From positions 20,040 through 84,039 of the forward strand of contig CALGGO010000015.1 of NCBI GenBank assembly GCA_937916085.1: DNA of 64,000 nt. The letters run 5' to 3'. Of the stretch, positions 8,542 to 17,434 are shown piece by piece; position 1 is the first letter of the stretch; each line of letters opens with the position of its first letter. The position numbers and the translations under genes were made by a program. The notes below the pieces were generated by a model that worked only from the letters and a program-made list of their open reading frames with translations, was not told the DNA's origin and searched no databases. Origin of the DNA: an uncultured Prevotellaceae bacterium (GTDB lineage Bacteria; Bacteroidota; Bacteroidia; Bacteroidales; Muribaculaceae).

Positions 8542-11364
8542 CTAGTGAGACGGCTCCATGAGGAGGATGAGGCGGTTGCCAGTGTTGATGTAGCGCGCCA
8601 CGAAGTCTTGCACATCGGTCACGGTGATGCTGTCGAGCAGCTGCAGGTAGCTGTCGTCGAGGTTCACGCCGTTCTTCACCCAGCCTCGCATCATCGCCAT
8701 CCAGTAGGTGTTGTCCTCGATGTCCTCGCTATGCACTTTGCGGTAGTATTTCTTCACCTTGTCGAGCTGCTCGGCTGTTATACCATGCTCTGCCACATTC
8801 TTGATGGCTTGCTCAATGAAGTCGCGCGCCTCGGCACCCTTGCCCGCCGTGACGGTGACGTTGAGCGGCATAAAGGTCACAGGGCCGTCATCGCCGTTCT
8901 GATCGGTGACCACGCTGCAATGTGTATCTACATGATAGGTCCAGCCTCGGTTCTCACGCAGCTCGTCACGGAAGATTCCTGTGAACACCTGCCCCGCAAT
9001 CTTGGCAAGCAGCACGTTGCGGGCATTGTAAGGGCAGTCGCCGGTCCAGAAGAAATACACCTTGTCCTGCGCTGTCTCCATCTTGCGAGTCCAGTAGTTT
9101 TTGACGTCACCGCTAAAGAGGTGATAACCAATATCCTTTGCCTTCTCCATGCGTCCATAGCCTGGCAAGGCAGCAATGTAACGCTCGGTGAGCTGCATTA
9201 GCGAGTCGCGGTCGAAGTCGCCTATCACATACACCGTCAAGTCGCTCACATCGGCGAAACGGTCTTTATACACCTCCATGATGCGGTCATAGTCAACCTG
9301 CCCCATTTCCTCTAGCGTGAGCTTCTCGGCACCGAGAGGATGATGGCAGAACACGTTGGCGAAGATAGAGTCGGCAAACTCATACTTAGGGTCATTTTGG
9401 TTGGCGATGCGCGTGCGGTTCTGCTCAAGAAAAGCGTTAAAGGCATTCTCATCCTTTTGCGGGCTGGTGAGCTTGAGATAGAGAAGCTGCATGGCGGTCT
9501 CAAGGTCGCCACGCGACGAGGCTCCCTGAAATCCCTCCTCGGTTTTGCTCACGAAGGTGCGCATCTTCACGTCTTTGCCGGCGAGCACCTTCTTCAGGTC
9601 GTTGCCCATAAACTCGCCATAGCCGCTCAGCGCCATCACCGAATTGATAGCTTTGAGCGAGGCGGCATCCTCGGCGCGGTAGTTCTGCGAGAGTCCGCCG
9701 GGACCGGCTCCGGCAATCACCACTTCACCGGCCTTGAGCGTAGTGGGCTTTACAAGCATCTTTATGCCGTTGCTAAGAGTCCACTGCTCGGCGTCAAACT
9801 CTGGCACATACTGCTGCTCCACAATCTTGCCAGCTACAGGCTCCGATGGCAGCAGCCGGTGGGCAGTAAGAGTGTCGATATATGCTTCAACCTCTTGTGC
9901 CCTGCCCTCACGGTAAGCGTCAATCAGTTCTTGCTGTGTGGGCAGTGTGGCACTCTCGGCTTCGGGGGCGAAAGTCACCAAAACAACGTTGCGCTCGGTG
10001 TCGCTGAGGAGATTGACGAGATAAGCGTTCACCTGTTCAAGCGTCACATCTTTCATTATATTGCGCATGATGCTGTATTGGGTGTCGAACGATGGGATGG
10101 GCTCGCCCTCGAGGAAGGCGCGCACAAAGTCGCGGCAGTAGCTGGTGTTGCTGTACTTGTCGCGCTCGCGGTACATCTTCTCAAGGGCGCTCTCGTAGTT
10201 GAGACGCGCGCGGCGCAACTCGGTCTCGGTGAAGCCAAAATCCTGCGCCCGCTTCACCTCACGCGCGAGCCAACGCATCGTCTCGGCTGCCTTGCCGCTC
10301 TTACTCATGGCGATAAACTGGAAAGCGTCGCGGCTCTTGGCGAGCATGTAATTGCGGTCGGCGGCATGAGCTGTGGTGAACGGCGCATCGGGCTGGCGAG
10401 CGAGGTCGCTAAGGCGCGAGTTGAGCATCGACGCCACCATGCGTTTTAGGTACTCGTCATGGAAATAGGCCGTCGTGCTCTTGAGAGCATCGTCTAGGCC
10501 AGAGTGCTTGTACATGAGCCGCACGCTGATGCTGTTCTGCTCACGGTCGGTTTCCACGCACGAGATAATGTGCTCATTGTCGGGGACAGTGACCTTCTCA
10601 ACTGGCTTGGCGTTCTTGGGGTTCTTGACTTTGCCAAACAGTTCCTCAATCTTGCCCACAGCATAGTCGGGGTCGATGTCGCCCACCACGATGATGCATT
10701 GGTTAGAAGGATGATACCACTGCTTGTAGTAATTGCGCAGCTCCTTGTGCTTGAAGTTCTTGACTACACTCATCAACCCTATGGGCATGCGCTCGCCATA
10801 GAGATTGCCAGGGTAAAGCGTGGGAGCGCTCTTTTCGAGCAGACGGTAGTTGGCGCCAGTGCGCATGCGCCACTCGCCCTCTATCACGCCGCGCTCCTTG
10901 TCAATCTCCTTGCCGTCGAGGGTGAGGTCGTGACTCCAGTCGGCAAGGACTAGAAAGCACGAGTCGAGTGCCGAACGCCGCTCGGTGGGCACATTGCTGA
11001 TGTTATACACCGTCTCATCGGTCGAGGTATAGGCATTGAGGTTTGCGCCAAATTTCACGCCTATCGATTCCATGTAGGTGATAAGCGAGTTGCCGGGAAA
11101 GTGCTTGGTGCCGTTAAAGCACATGTGCTCAAGGAAATGCGCCAAGCCTCGCTGACTCTCCTGCTCCTGGAGCGAGCCCACTCGCTGAGCTATGAAGAAG
11201 TCGGCACGGTGCTCGGGAAAGTTGTTATGCTTGACATAGTAGGTCAAGCCGTTAGAAAGAGTGCCAGTGCGCACCGACGTGTCGGCAGGGACCACATCCT
11301 GCGCATTAGCCACCATAGCGGCAAATGCCACACATGCTGCCGTGAGTAAAATTTTTCGTTTCAT
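8542..11364 (-). CDS. Secreted M16 family zinc metallopeptidase
   Basis: 940 residues, with a signal peptide at 1-21 (ending ANAQ). It has the double-domain M16 architecture. The inverted zinc motif HFLEH (H76, E79, H80) is in the first half, and a downstream glutamate in the ERGVIEGEW region is the likely third ligand. The second half (about 490-940) lacks the motif, as usual for the non-catalytic half. M16 proteases of this size are periplasmic, pitrilysin-like enzymes that degrade small peptides or transport leftovers. It is the last gene of the leftward TonB-receptor / DUF4876 / DUF6850 group, 66 bases after the DUF6850 gene, which suggests it processes what that receptor imports. Confidence 0.93.
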   Translation of the reverse strand: MKRKILLTAACVAFAAMVANAQDVVPADTSVRTGTLSNGLTYYVKHNNFPEHRADFFIAQRVGSLQEQESQRGLAHFLEHMCFNGTKHFPGNSLITYMESIGVKFGANLNAYTSTDETVYNISNVPTERRSALDSCFLVLADWSHDLTLDGKEIDKERGVIEGEWRMRTGANYRLLEKSAPTLYPGNLYGERMPIGLMSVVKNFKHKELRNYYKQWYHPSNQCIIVVGDIDPDYAVGKIEELFGKVKNPKNAKPVEKVTVPDNEHIISCVETDREQNSISVRLMYKHSGLDDALKSTTAYFHDEYLKRMVASMLNSRLSDLARQPDAPFTTAHAADRNYMLAKSRDAFQFIAMSKSGKAAETMRWLAREVKRAQDFGFTETELRRARLNYESALEKMYRERDKYSNTSYCRDFVRAFLEGEPIPSFDTQYSIMRNIMKDVTLEQVNAYLVNLLSDTERNVVLVTFAPEAESATLPTQQELIDAYREGRAQEVEAYIDTLTAHRLLPSEPVAGKIVEQQYVPEFDAEQWTLSNGIKMLVKPTTLKAGEVVIAGAGPGGLSQNYRAEDAASLKAINSVMALSGYGEFMGNDLKKVLAGKDVKMRTFVSKTEEGFQGASSRGDLETAMQLLYLKLTSPQKDENAFNAFLEQNRTRIANQNDPKYEFADSIFANVFCHHPLGAEKLTLEEMGQVDYDRIMEVYKDRFADVSDLTVYVIGDFDRDSLMQLTERYIAALPGYGRMEKAKDIGYHLFSGDVKNYWTRKMETAQDKVYFFWTGDCPYNARNVLLAKIAGQVFTGIFRDELRENRGWTYHVDTHCSVVTDQNGDDGPVTFMPLNVTVTAGKGAEARDFIEQAIKNVAEHGITAEQLDKVKKYYRKVHSEDIEDNTYWMAMMRGWVKNGVNLDDSYLQLLDSITVTDVQDFVARYINTGNRLILLMEPSH

Positions 11365-11430
11365 CTTTATCTATTTCGTTTATAGTTTATCGGGAAACTG
11401 TGGACAAGGCACGCCTTGTCCCTATAAATA

Positions 11431-12969
11431 TCAAAACACAATACCGAGCGAGAAATCAAGCTCGTCACGATGTGTGGAGAATACAAAATGGGTATGTTTC
11501 CACTTGGCACTGCCGCGCAGAGCATATTTATTGTTAATCGCCACTGTCACATCCAGAGCTGCAAGCATTGAAGTGCGCTTGCCGCTGAGATAGTAGAAAT
11601 TGTTTTGCACAGCACGCTGCAGTCCCGCCAACTCGGGCTTCACATCGCCCTCGCTCATCATCAAGTCGCTCGATGTGGGAGAAATGTGGTTTACCGCCAC
11701 CGATAATGCTAGATGTGTGCGTCTGCCTATCATTGCTGAGCCCTTAGCGAGCACACTGTAGTTCATCTCATTGACCTGCTTGCTGCTGGCAGGGTCAACA
11801 TATATCTCGTTGTAGTGGTTGTAGGCTATAGCAGGATGCAGAGCCAGCGTGAAACTCTTGGCGACAGCACGTTGCCACACACCATCGACCGAAGCGCAAA
11901 AGGTGTTCTGGAACGACATGTCTAGCTTTCCGATGCAGGTATATACCGAGCCGGCAGGGTCGCCAAATATGTTCTCGGTACCCACACGTCGCGATGCCTC
12001 GACAAAGGCTCTTACCCCCCAATCTTGCGACATCCATGCCATTTCGGCATCAATCACATTGTAGCCCACGTGAGCCAGAGGCAGCTTGTTGAGTTGGGTG
12101 ATGACATTGTTGAAAGTAAACCGCGAGGCTTCCACACTCGCCGAGATGCCCTTGCCCGTGGCGGGGTGGAAATTGAGCGTGGCGCCAAGACGGTTTCCGT
12201 TATAATAGGTCTGGATGCCGGTCCCTGCAAAGCGGCTGTAGTCGTTGGCAAAGCCCAGCAAGTGGAAAATCTTGTCGTTGCCGAGTTCGCTGTAGAACGC
12301 TACATTGTTGGTTTGCTTGTATTTCTTGTAATTGAGGCTTGCGGCGAGTACATAGTCACGCCACACGTTGTAGCCTATTCCCGCCTGAACATCAAGGTTG
12401 GCGGTCACGTTGCGTGGGCGGGGATCAACATTGCGGTAGTAAAGACCTGCGGTGTAGCCCATCGAGGCTCCCACAGCCAATTTCCCGTCATATCTCGCCC
12501 AGCCGCCCATGAAGCTGTAACGCTCCACGTTCATCGTGCCGCCCACGCTGTCGGCGAGCAGATAGGGCTGCACCACTTGCGGCTCGCTGGTCTCGTTCCA
12601 ATTTATGCCCTTGATGCGTCCGTTGTGATAATAGGCCTCACCCCACAGGGTGCTGTTGCGGTGTTTCATATAGGTGCGTGCGTCAAAGAGCAGCGTATTG
12701 TCCTTGTCTCCCCGCTGTATATCGATGGCATTGTTCTCGTTGCGGCTGGTGTAGCCCACCTTTACCTCGCTAATCGAGTAGTCGCGCCACAGCTGCATGA
12801 TGGCGGGATTGTTCCAAGCCTGCGTGAGCAACCGCTCTGTCTCTTGCGCGTTACGCTCCACGCGCCGCATCACCCCAGCCACTGAGTCGGCCTCCTGAGC
12901 CATCATGACATCAGTAGCCGTCACAACAGCCAAGAATAATAGTATGTATCTAAATGACTTATAGTTCAT
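11431..12969 (-). CDS. DUF6850-like outer-membrane beta-barrel protein
   Basis: 512 residues from the ATG at 12969. The upstream longer frame would translate word-repeat DNA, so I reject it. A signal peptide (about 1-24, ending MMAQ) is followed by a helical segment (ADSVAGVMRRVERNAQETE) and then by many alternating aromatic strands ending in LDFSLGIVF, with a terminal Phe as in outer-membrane barrels. This fits the Bacteroidales family I know as DUF6850, which travels with DUF4876 and a TonB receptor. A role as partner channel or surface assembly factor of the receptor is inference. Confidence 0.78.
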   Translation of the reverse strand: MNYKSFRYILLFLAVVTATDVMMAQEADSVAGVMRRVERNAQETERLLTQAWNNPAIMQLWRDYSISEVKVGYTSRNENNAIDIQRGDKDNTLLFDARTYMKHRNSTLWGEAYYHNGRIKGINWNETSEPQVVQPYLLADSVGGTMNVERYSFMGGWARYDGKLAVGASMGYTAGLYYRNVDPRPRNVTANLDVQAGIGYNVWRDYVLAASLNYKKYKQTNNVAFYSELGNDKIFHLLGFANDYSRFAGTGIQTYYNGNRLGATLNFHPATGKGISASVEASRFTFNNVITQLNKLPLAHVGYNVIDAEMAWMSQDWGVRAFVEASRRVGTENIFGDPAGSVYTCIGKLDMSFQNTFCASVDGVWQRAVAKSFTLALHPAIAYNHYNEIYVDPASSKQVNEMNYSVLAKGSAMIGRRTHLALSVAVNHISPTSSDLMMSEGDVKPELAGLQRAVQNNFYYLSGKRTSMLAALDVTVAINNKYALRGSAKWKHTHFVFSTHRDELDFSLGIVF

Positions 12970-12982
12970 TATTAATAGGTTA

Positions 12983-13141
12983 TCGTTTTTAGCTGACGAG
13001 CGAACGAGCTGACGAGCGAACAAGCTGACGAGCGAACGAGACAAGTGTAAGGTTGCGACAACTACCATTGCCTTGTCAGCTTGTTTCTTGTCAGCTTGTT
13101 AGCTCCATTGTCCTTTGTCCTCTTGTCAGCTCCATTGTTCA
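12983..13141. repeat. Octamer array upstream of the DUF6850 gene
   Basis: Words of 8 bases: GCTGACGA, GCGAACGA, GCTGACGA, GCGAACAA, GCTGACGA, GCGAACGA, then a GACAAGTGTAAGGTTGC segment and TTGTCAGC words. The whole block resembles, in inverted orientation, the block at 19340-19510. Each copy lies directly upstream of the start codon of a secreted or outer-membrane protein. Confidence 0.85.
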
Positions 13142-14443
13142 TTATTTTAACACTACTCCGTCCCAGGTGCTTTGTGTGCATCGGGTGCCTTGATAGTCAA
13201 TGGCAGTGCCTTGACGTTCTATCTCACTGGCAATAACGTGGCTGTTGAAGTCTTCGCTGGAGTTGTTGGTGTCTTTAAGCACAGGGTGTCCGTCTTTAAG
13301 ATATAGCATCTTGCGGCGCACGCTATGGAAGTAGCGCGTCTTGTCGTGGTCCATTGTGCCGCAGTAGGCATAGCCTCGGTCGAGCGACGAATGTACCACA
13401 TTCCAGGCATACTCCGCTTCGACGCTGCAATTCACGGCATCCACAATCCACTCATTGGGAATCTTGTAGGCCTGCTGACTCATGGGATAGGTTCCAGCCT
13501 CGACTACCACCTCGTAATTGTAGCGGTACATATACTGAGCCAGATATTCTTCCTTGTCAATAGGGATGCGCGCCAGTGCCCATGCCTTGAAACCGCGGTT
13601 GTGCAGCAGGAAGAACGAGAGGGTGTAGCAGTACCACTTGTCGAGATTTGGCACGGTGGGGCTGTCAATGTCGAGGTTGGTGGGTGATGTCGAGACGTCA
13701 TACCACTCAAAATTGGCATGGCTCAGGTCAAAGGAGTTCTCGTTGGCGACCCGATGGTCGATGCCAGTGTCGCATATTATCAATTCCTCTCCTGGCTGCA
13801 CAGGATAGTCAGTGCCACTGCCAGGAATGGTGTAGATAGCCTGCACGGTAAACGCGCTCGACATCACGTTAGGACGGTAGTTGTACTTTTGCGTGGTGGT
13901 GAATTTCGACTCTAGGAAAGTGAGTCCGTCGGCATATAGCACATGGTCGGTGTTGTTGTAGATTTTTACATAGTCGTCGCCATAATACTGGTTGCCTGTG
14001 GGACGCAGCGTGCCGGTGAAGAACACCTCGCTTATGATGAAGTCATCGGTTGGCACATACAAATAGGTGTTAAGGTTGATGGTGCTGCCAGTGGCACTTA
14101 TCTCCACGCTTTGGGCAAACGCCCTGATGTTTTTGACTGCCACATTGCCATTGGCATCGGTAACACTGATGACGGCATTGTAAGACACATCATAGAGTCC
14201 TGGCTGGAGATTGATGTCGTTGCGCGAAGTATAGGTGGTCACACGCCCAGTGGTCACGTTCTTGATTTCAAAAACCTCGTCGCTCAATTCTCCTGCCTCC
14301 ACACCGTCGAGGTCGGCGGGCATTGTGATGTTGAGATGAACCGGCAGCGATGTCGTTGAGGCGATATCGCCCAACTTGTCATCGCAGGAGAAAAGTGACA
14401 GCACCAAACACATAAATGCTGTATAAAATATCTTTTTGTCCAT
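13142..14443 (-). CDS. DUF4876 secreted lipoprotein-like protein
   Basis: 433 residues. The N-terminus MDKKIFYTAFMCLVLSLFSC ends in a lipobox-like LFSC, so it is probably a lipoprotein anchored at C20. An Ig-like beta domain (about 30-135, with LNITMPADLDGV) comes first, then a larger C-terminal part containing SEVFFTGTLRPTGNQYYGDD and YVKIYNNTDHVLYADGL, which is lamin-tail-like and is the hallmark I associate with DUF4876. It is encoded between the TonB receptor and the DUF6850 barrel, so it may be the surface-exposed substrate-binding component of that uptake system. The ligand is not known. Confidence 0.8.
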   Translation of the reverse strand: MDKKIFYTAFMCLVLSLFSCDDKLGDIASTTSLPVHLNITMPADLDGVEAGELSDEVFEIKNVTTGRVTTYTSRNDINLQPGLYDVSYNAVISVTDANGNVAVKNIRAFAQSVEISATGSTINLNTYLYVPTDDFIISEVFFTGTLRPTGNQYYGDDYVKIYNNTDHVLYADGLTFLESKFTTTQKYNYRPNVMSSAFTVQAIYTIPGSGTDYPVQPGEELIICDTGIDHRVANENSFDLSHANFEWYDVSTSPTNLDIDSPTVPNLDKWYCYTLSFFLLHNRGFKAWALARIPIDKEEYLAQYMYRYNYEVVVEAGTYPMSQQAYKIPNEWIVDAVNCSVEAEYAWNVVHSSLDRGYAYCGTMDHDKTRYFHSVRRKMLYLKDGHPVLKDTNNSSEDFNSHVIASEIERQGTAIDYQGTRCTQSTWDGVVLK

Positions 14444-14496
14444 TTCGGTTTTTAGTTTTTTGTTCTTACTTAGTTTTTTCTTGTCAACTCATTTTC

Positions 14497-17277
14497 TCAT
14501 AACGAGAAATTCAACTCCATGCCAAAGTAGGGGTCGCTGGTGCGGCGCACAGTAAGACCATTAGATTTGTAGTCGGGAAGATAGTCGATAAGGCGGTTGG
14601 CGAAGACAGCAATCTTCAAGTGCTTGCCCACCTGCTTGGTGGCTTTGAGATTGACATACAGGGCAATGGGAGTTGTGAGACGGTTATACAGGTTGTCGTT
14701 GTAATACTTGGTGAGCAGTTGCAGCATAGGGTCGCTCTGATGAGCCTCGGTGTAGAGATGCAGCAGTCCGTCGGCCACGTCGAGATAGCTCTCGGGAACG
14801 CCGTTTTGCCACAGTTTGCGCGTGCTCACCCACCACATGCACTGCACAGTAGTGGTGAACACCAGTCCCCAGCGGGTTATTTGGGTGTCGAACATGAAAT
14901 TGGTGTTGAATTGGTTGTTTACCCTTCCCTCATTGTAGTTATAGTAGCCGATATATTTATTGCGCACTGGCGTGCCGTCAACCACATCGCTCACTGGGTC
15001 GTAGAGCATCATCGAGTTGGTGTAAGTGGAGCGGAACCATGCTCCAGTGACAGTGAGTGCTGTGGCAAGAGTGGTCCAGCGGGCAGTGTTGAGCGTAAAC
15101 TCGATGCCCTCCTTGTCGAGGCGGCTTCCGTTGCTCACCATCGAGTAGCCGTCAAGCACCTGCATATCGGTGTAGGGAATGGTGTCGAGCAATGGCGGAC
15201 CAGTGACATACTCTGCCTGGATGCCGTTAGCGTCATACTTGCGGTAGCCGTAAGGCTGATAATAGCTCATGTTGCGGAAACCTGAGCTCATCTTCTCCTT
15301 GAAGTAGGTGATAGAGAAGCGGTTTTTGCCTATCTCGCCGCTCAATCGCAGTTCCCACTTGTGGTTGACGGCCGGGCGCAGGTGATAGTTAGTCACGTCG
15401 TCGATATATGTGCGCACACTCACATGGCTGTGTTCCTGTGGGTTGAGCACGTCATAGTAGTTGAGCTGAATGAAATCGTTGTAATGCACCTGCGGGAAGA
15501 GATGGCTCACGGTGGGCATCTTGGTGGTGATGCCGTAGCCGCCGGCAAGCGAGAGCTTGAGGCTACGTCCACCCACTTTGATGGCGGGGAACTCCCACTT
15601 GGCATTGAGGCGTGGGTCGAAATATACCTTGCCGCTAAGGTCGTAACGGCTGTCGAGCCCCACGAGCTGGATGCTGCGAACTCCCGCCTGAAGCTCCGCC
15701 TTGTGATTGCCCACCGGCACTTGCAGGTTGTCCTCGACATAGAACGAGAGCACTTTCAGTGCCGGCACGTCTTTATAGGCACGCGGCCTAGTCACCCACG
15801 ATGCCGAGAGAGGCTGCGAGATGTCATAGACCTGTCCGTCGCCATAGTTTTTAGAAAGGGTCCACTCGGCGCCCACCTTATAGGAGTTGGTCATCGCCTT
15901 GTGGTTGAGACCTCCCTCCGCCTTGAGTTTCACAAAGAGGTTCATGGGTTTGCCGTCGCTGATGTAGTGTGCGATATAGTCGTTGAGCAGATACTGCCCG
16001 TCGTGGACGCCCTCCTCCATCGATGTGGGGGCTACCGATGCGCGCTGCGGCGCCACCTGCTTGGTGCGCTCCAGGCGATCCATCTGATAGCTTGCCGAGG
16101 TGTTGAGGTTGATGCGCTCGAGCCACGAGAGGTTGGTGAGGTTGAAAGTCAGGTCGCTAGTGTAATTCAAGCGGTTGTAGCTCGACTTATATTCATTGAT
16201 TTTTAATGCGCTGAGGTCGGGGTCGGTCTTGGAGTTGTCGAATGAGCCAGTGTAATCTACTCCCGTTATCCACGACGTTTCAAGACCAGGACGCTCAAAA
16301 CGCATATTGAGTCGTCCCGACACGGTCACGCGCTTGTAGTTCTCGAGATTGTTGCGAGGGTCAACTTTTGAGTCGAGGTAGCTGCCGTCAACGTTCATGA
16401 TGTGGTCGCTCTTGCCCAGATGAAAACCTTTGCCCACGCTCACGAGCTTGCTGTACTCGTCGGCCTTGAAGCGTGCGGTGAGCGGTGTGGCGCGGCGCAC
16501 TCGCTTGATATTTACCATGCCGCTGGTGAGGTTGCCGTATTCCACGCTGGGAATGCCGCGCACTATCTCCACGCTCTCGATATTGTCGGTAGAGATGGTG
16601 CGCATATCCACACCGCGGTTGGTCATGTCGCGCTTGCCTTCGGGTGACGACAGGTCGCCGCCTGTTCCAGGCACGTTCTGCATGTTGGCGTCTCCGTTGA
16701 TGGGTGCGCCGTCAACCACAAAGAGGGTGCCGAGAGCGCTGATGGCGTAGTTCTCGCTGTTGCTCTGCGCACCGCTGGCGGTGAGGTTGCCCGTCTCGCG
16801 CAGCTGAATGCTGTTCACGCTGCCCATGTCAGGAGTATGGGAGATATTTCCCGGCAGCAGCTCCAACAGGTCGGTAAAGCTGGTGGGCTGCAAGTGCGCC
16901 ATCGCGTCTCGGTCGATGCGCGAGGCACTGGTAAGTCCTGCCTGCTCCTTGGCGGTGACCACCACCTCATCGAGCAGTTGAGAGTCTTCGTCGAGCTCGA
17001 AATTAAGGGTGCGGTTCTGGTTAATCGTTATCTTCTTAGTTTGGCTTTTATAGCCAATGAACGACACCTTCAGGGTGTAGTTGCCTGCATCCACACTCAT
17101 TCTGTAATGTCCCTGAGCGTCGGTGACTACAGTGTGTTGCCCTGGCGAGAGTTCTACAGTGGCAAACTCAATCGCCTCGTGAGTGGAGGCATCTCGCACC
17201 ATTCCACTCAAGGTGTATCCCCACACCGGCAACACAGCACAAAAAGCCAATATGTAAGCAACAAAATACCTTCGCAT
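14497..17277 (-). CDS. TonB-dependent outer-membrane receptor
   Basis: 926 residues, with a signal peptide at 1-20. A carboxypeptidase-regulatory-like extension (about 22-105, LSGMVRDASTHEAIEFATVE) precedes the plug domain (about 115-255). The plug contains DNIESVEIVRGIPSVEYGN and GMVNI, the classic plug signature. The rest is a 22-strand barrel ending in the aromatic strand FGMELNFSL. It is not a SusC of the standard polysaccharide type: no SusD follows, and DUF4876 and DUF6850 genes come next. Energy would come from TonB-ExbBD, encoded elsewhere. It heads the leftward operon and is served by the promoter at 17299-17307. Confidence 0.93.
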   Translation of the reverse strand: MRRYFVAYILAFCAVLPVWGYTLSGMVRDASTHEAIEFATVELSPGQHTVVTDAQGHYRMSVDAGNYTLKVSFIGYKSQTKKITINQNRTLNFELDEDSQLLDEVVVTAKEQAGLTSASRIDRDAMAHLQPTSFTDLLELLPGNISHTPDMGSVNSIQLRETGNLTASGAQSNSENYAISALGTLFVVDGAPINGDANMQNVPGTGGDLSSPEGKRDMTNRGVDMRTISTDNIESVEIVRGIPSVEYGNLTSGMVNIKRVRRATPLTARFKADEYSKLVSVGKGFHLGKSDHIMNVDGSYLDSKVDPRNNLENYKRVTVSGRLNMRFERPGLETSWITGVDYTGSFDNSKTDPDLSALKINEYKSSYNRLNYTSDLTFNLTNLSWLERINLNTSASYQMDRLERTKQVAPQRASVAPTSMEEGVHDGQYLLNDYIAHYISDGKPMNLFVKLKAEGGLNHKAMTNSYKVGAEWTLSKNYGDGQVYDISQPLSASWVTRPRAYKDVPALKVLSFYVEDNLQVPVGNHKAELQAGVRSIQLVGLDSRYDLSGKVYFDPRLNAKWEFPAIKVGGRSLKLSLAGGYGITTKMPTVSHLFPQVHYNDFIQLNYYDVLNPQEHSHVSVRTYIDDVTNYHLRPAVNHKWELRLSGEIGKNRFSITYFKEKMSSGFRNMSYYQPYGYRKYDANGIQAEYVTGPPLLDTIPYTDMQVLDGYSMVSNGSRLDKEGIEFTLNTARWTTLATALTVTGAWFRSTYTNSMMLYDPVSDVVDGTPVRNKYIGYYNYNEGRVNNQFNTNFMFDTQITRWGLVFTTTVQCMWWVSTRKLWQNGVPESYLDVADGLLHLYTEAHQSDPMLQLLTKYYNDNLYNRLTTPIALYVNLKATKQVGKHLKIAVFANRLIDYLPDYKSNGLTVRRTSDPYFGMELNFSL

Positions 17278-17298
17278 TATACTATTATAAAATGTGTT

Positions 17299-17307
17299 GC
17301 AAAATTA
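17299..17307 (-). promoter_or_regulatory. Promoter for the TonB receptor operon
   Basis: Minus-strand TAATTTTGC, with ATTG 20 bases upstream as a -33 element (17328-17331). The ATG lies 22 bases downstream. Its elements and spacing match the divergent promoter at 17402-17410. Confidence 0.65.
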
Positions 17308-17401
17308 CTGCCGCTATGATGCACCCACAATACCCAAAAAACACTACTTTTAATGTAGAAAAGCACCATTTATAGCGATTGCCCACAGGTGTGAGAGGCT
17401 G

Positions 17402-17410
17402 TAATTTTGC
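17402..17410 (+). promoter_or_regulatory. Promoter for the dockerin-bearing secreted protein
   Basis: Plus-strand TAATTTTGC, with ATTG 20 bases upstream (17378-17381). It is 25 bases before the ATG at 17435. Confidence 0.65.
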
Positions 17411-17434
17411 AGTCGATTAACAACACTGTTTATT

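Noticed and set aside
9340..10449. 369-codon plus-strand frame opposite the M16 peptidase
   Set aside because: Antisense shadow of a well-conserved gene, with His/Leu/Gly-rich composition and no family pattern; similar shadows lie opposite mltG, the amylase, the TonB receptor and the 1537-residue gene.
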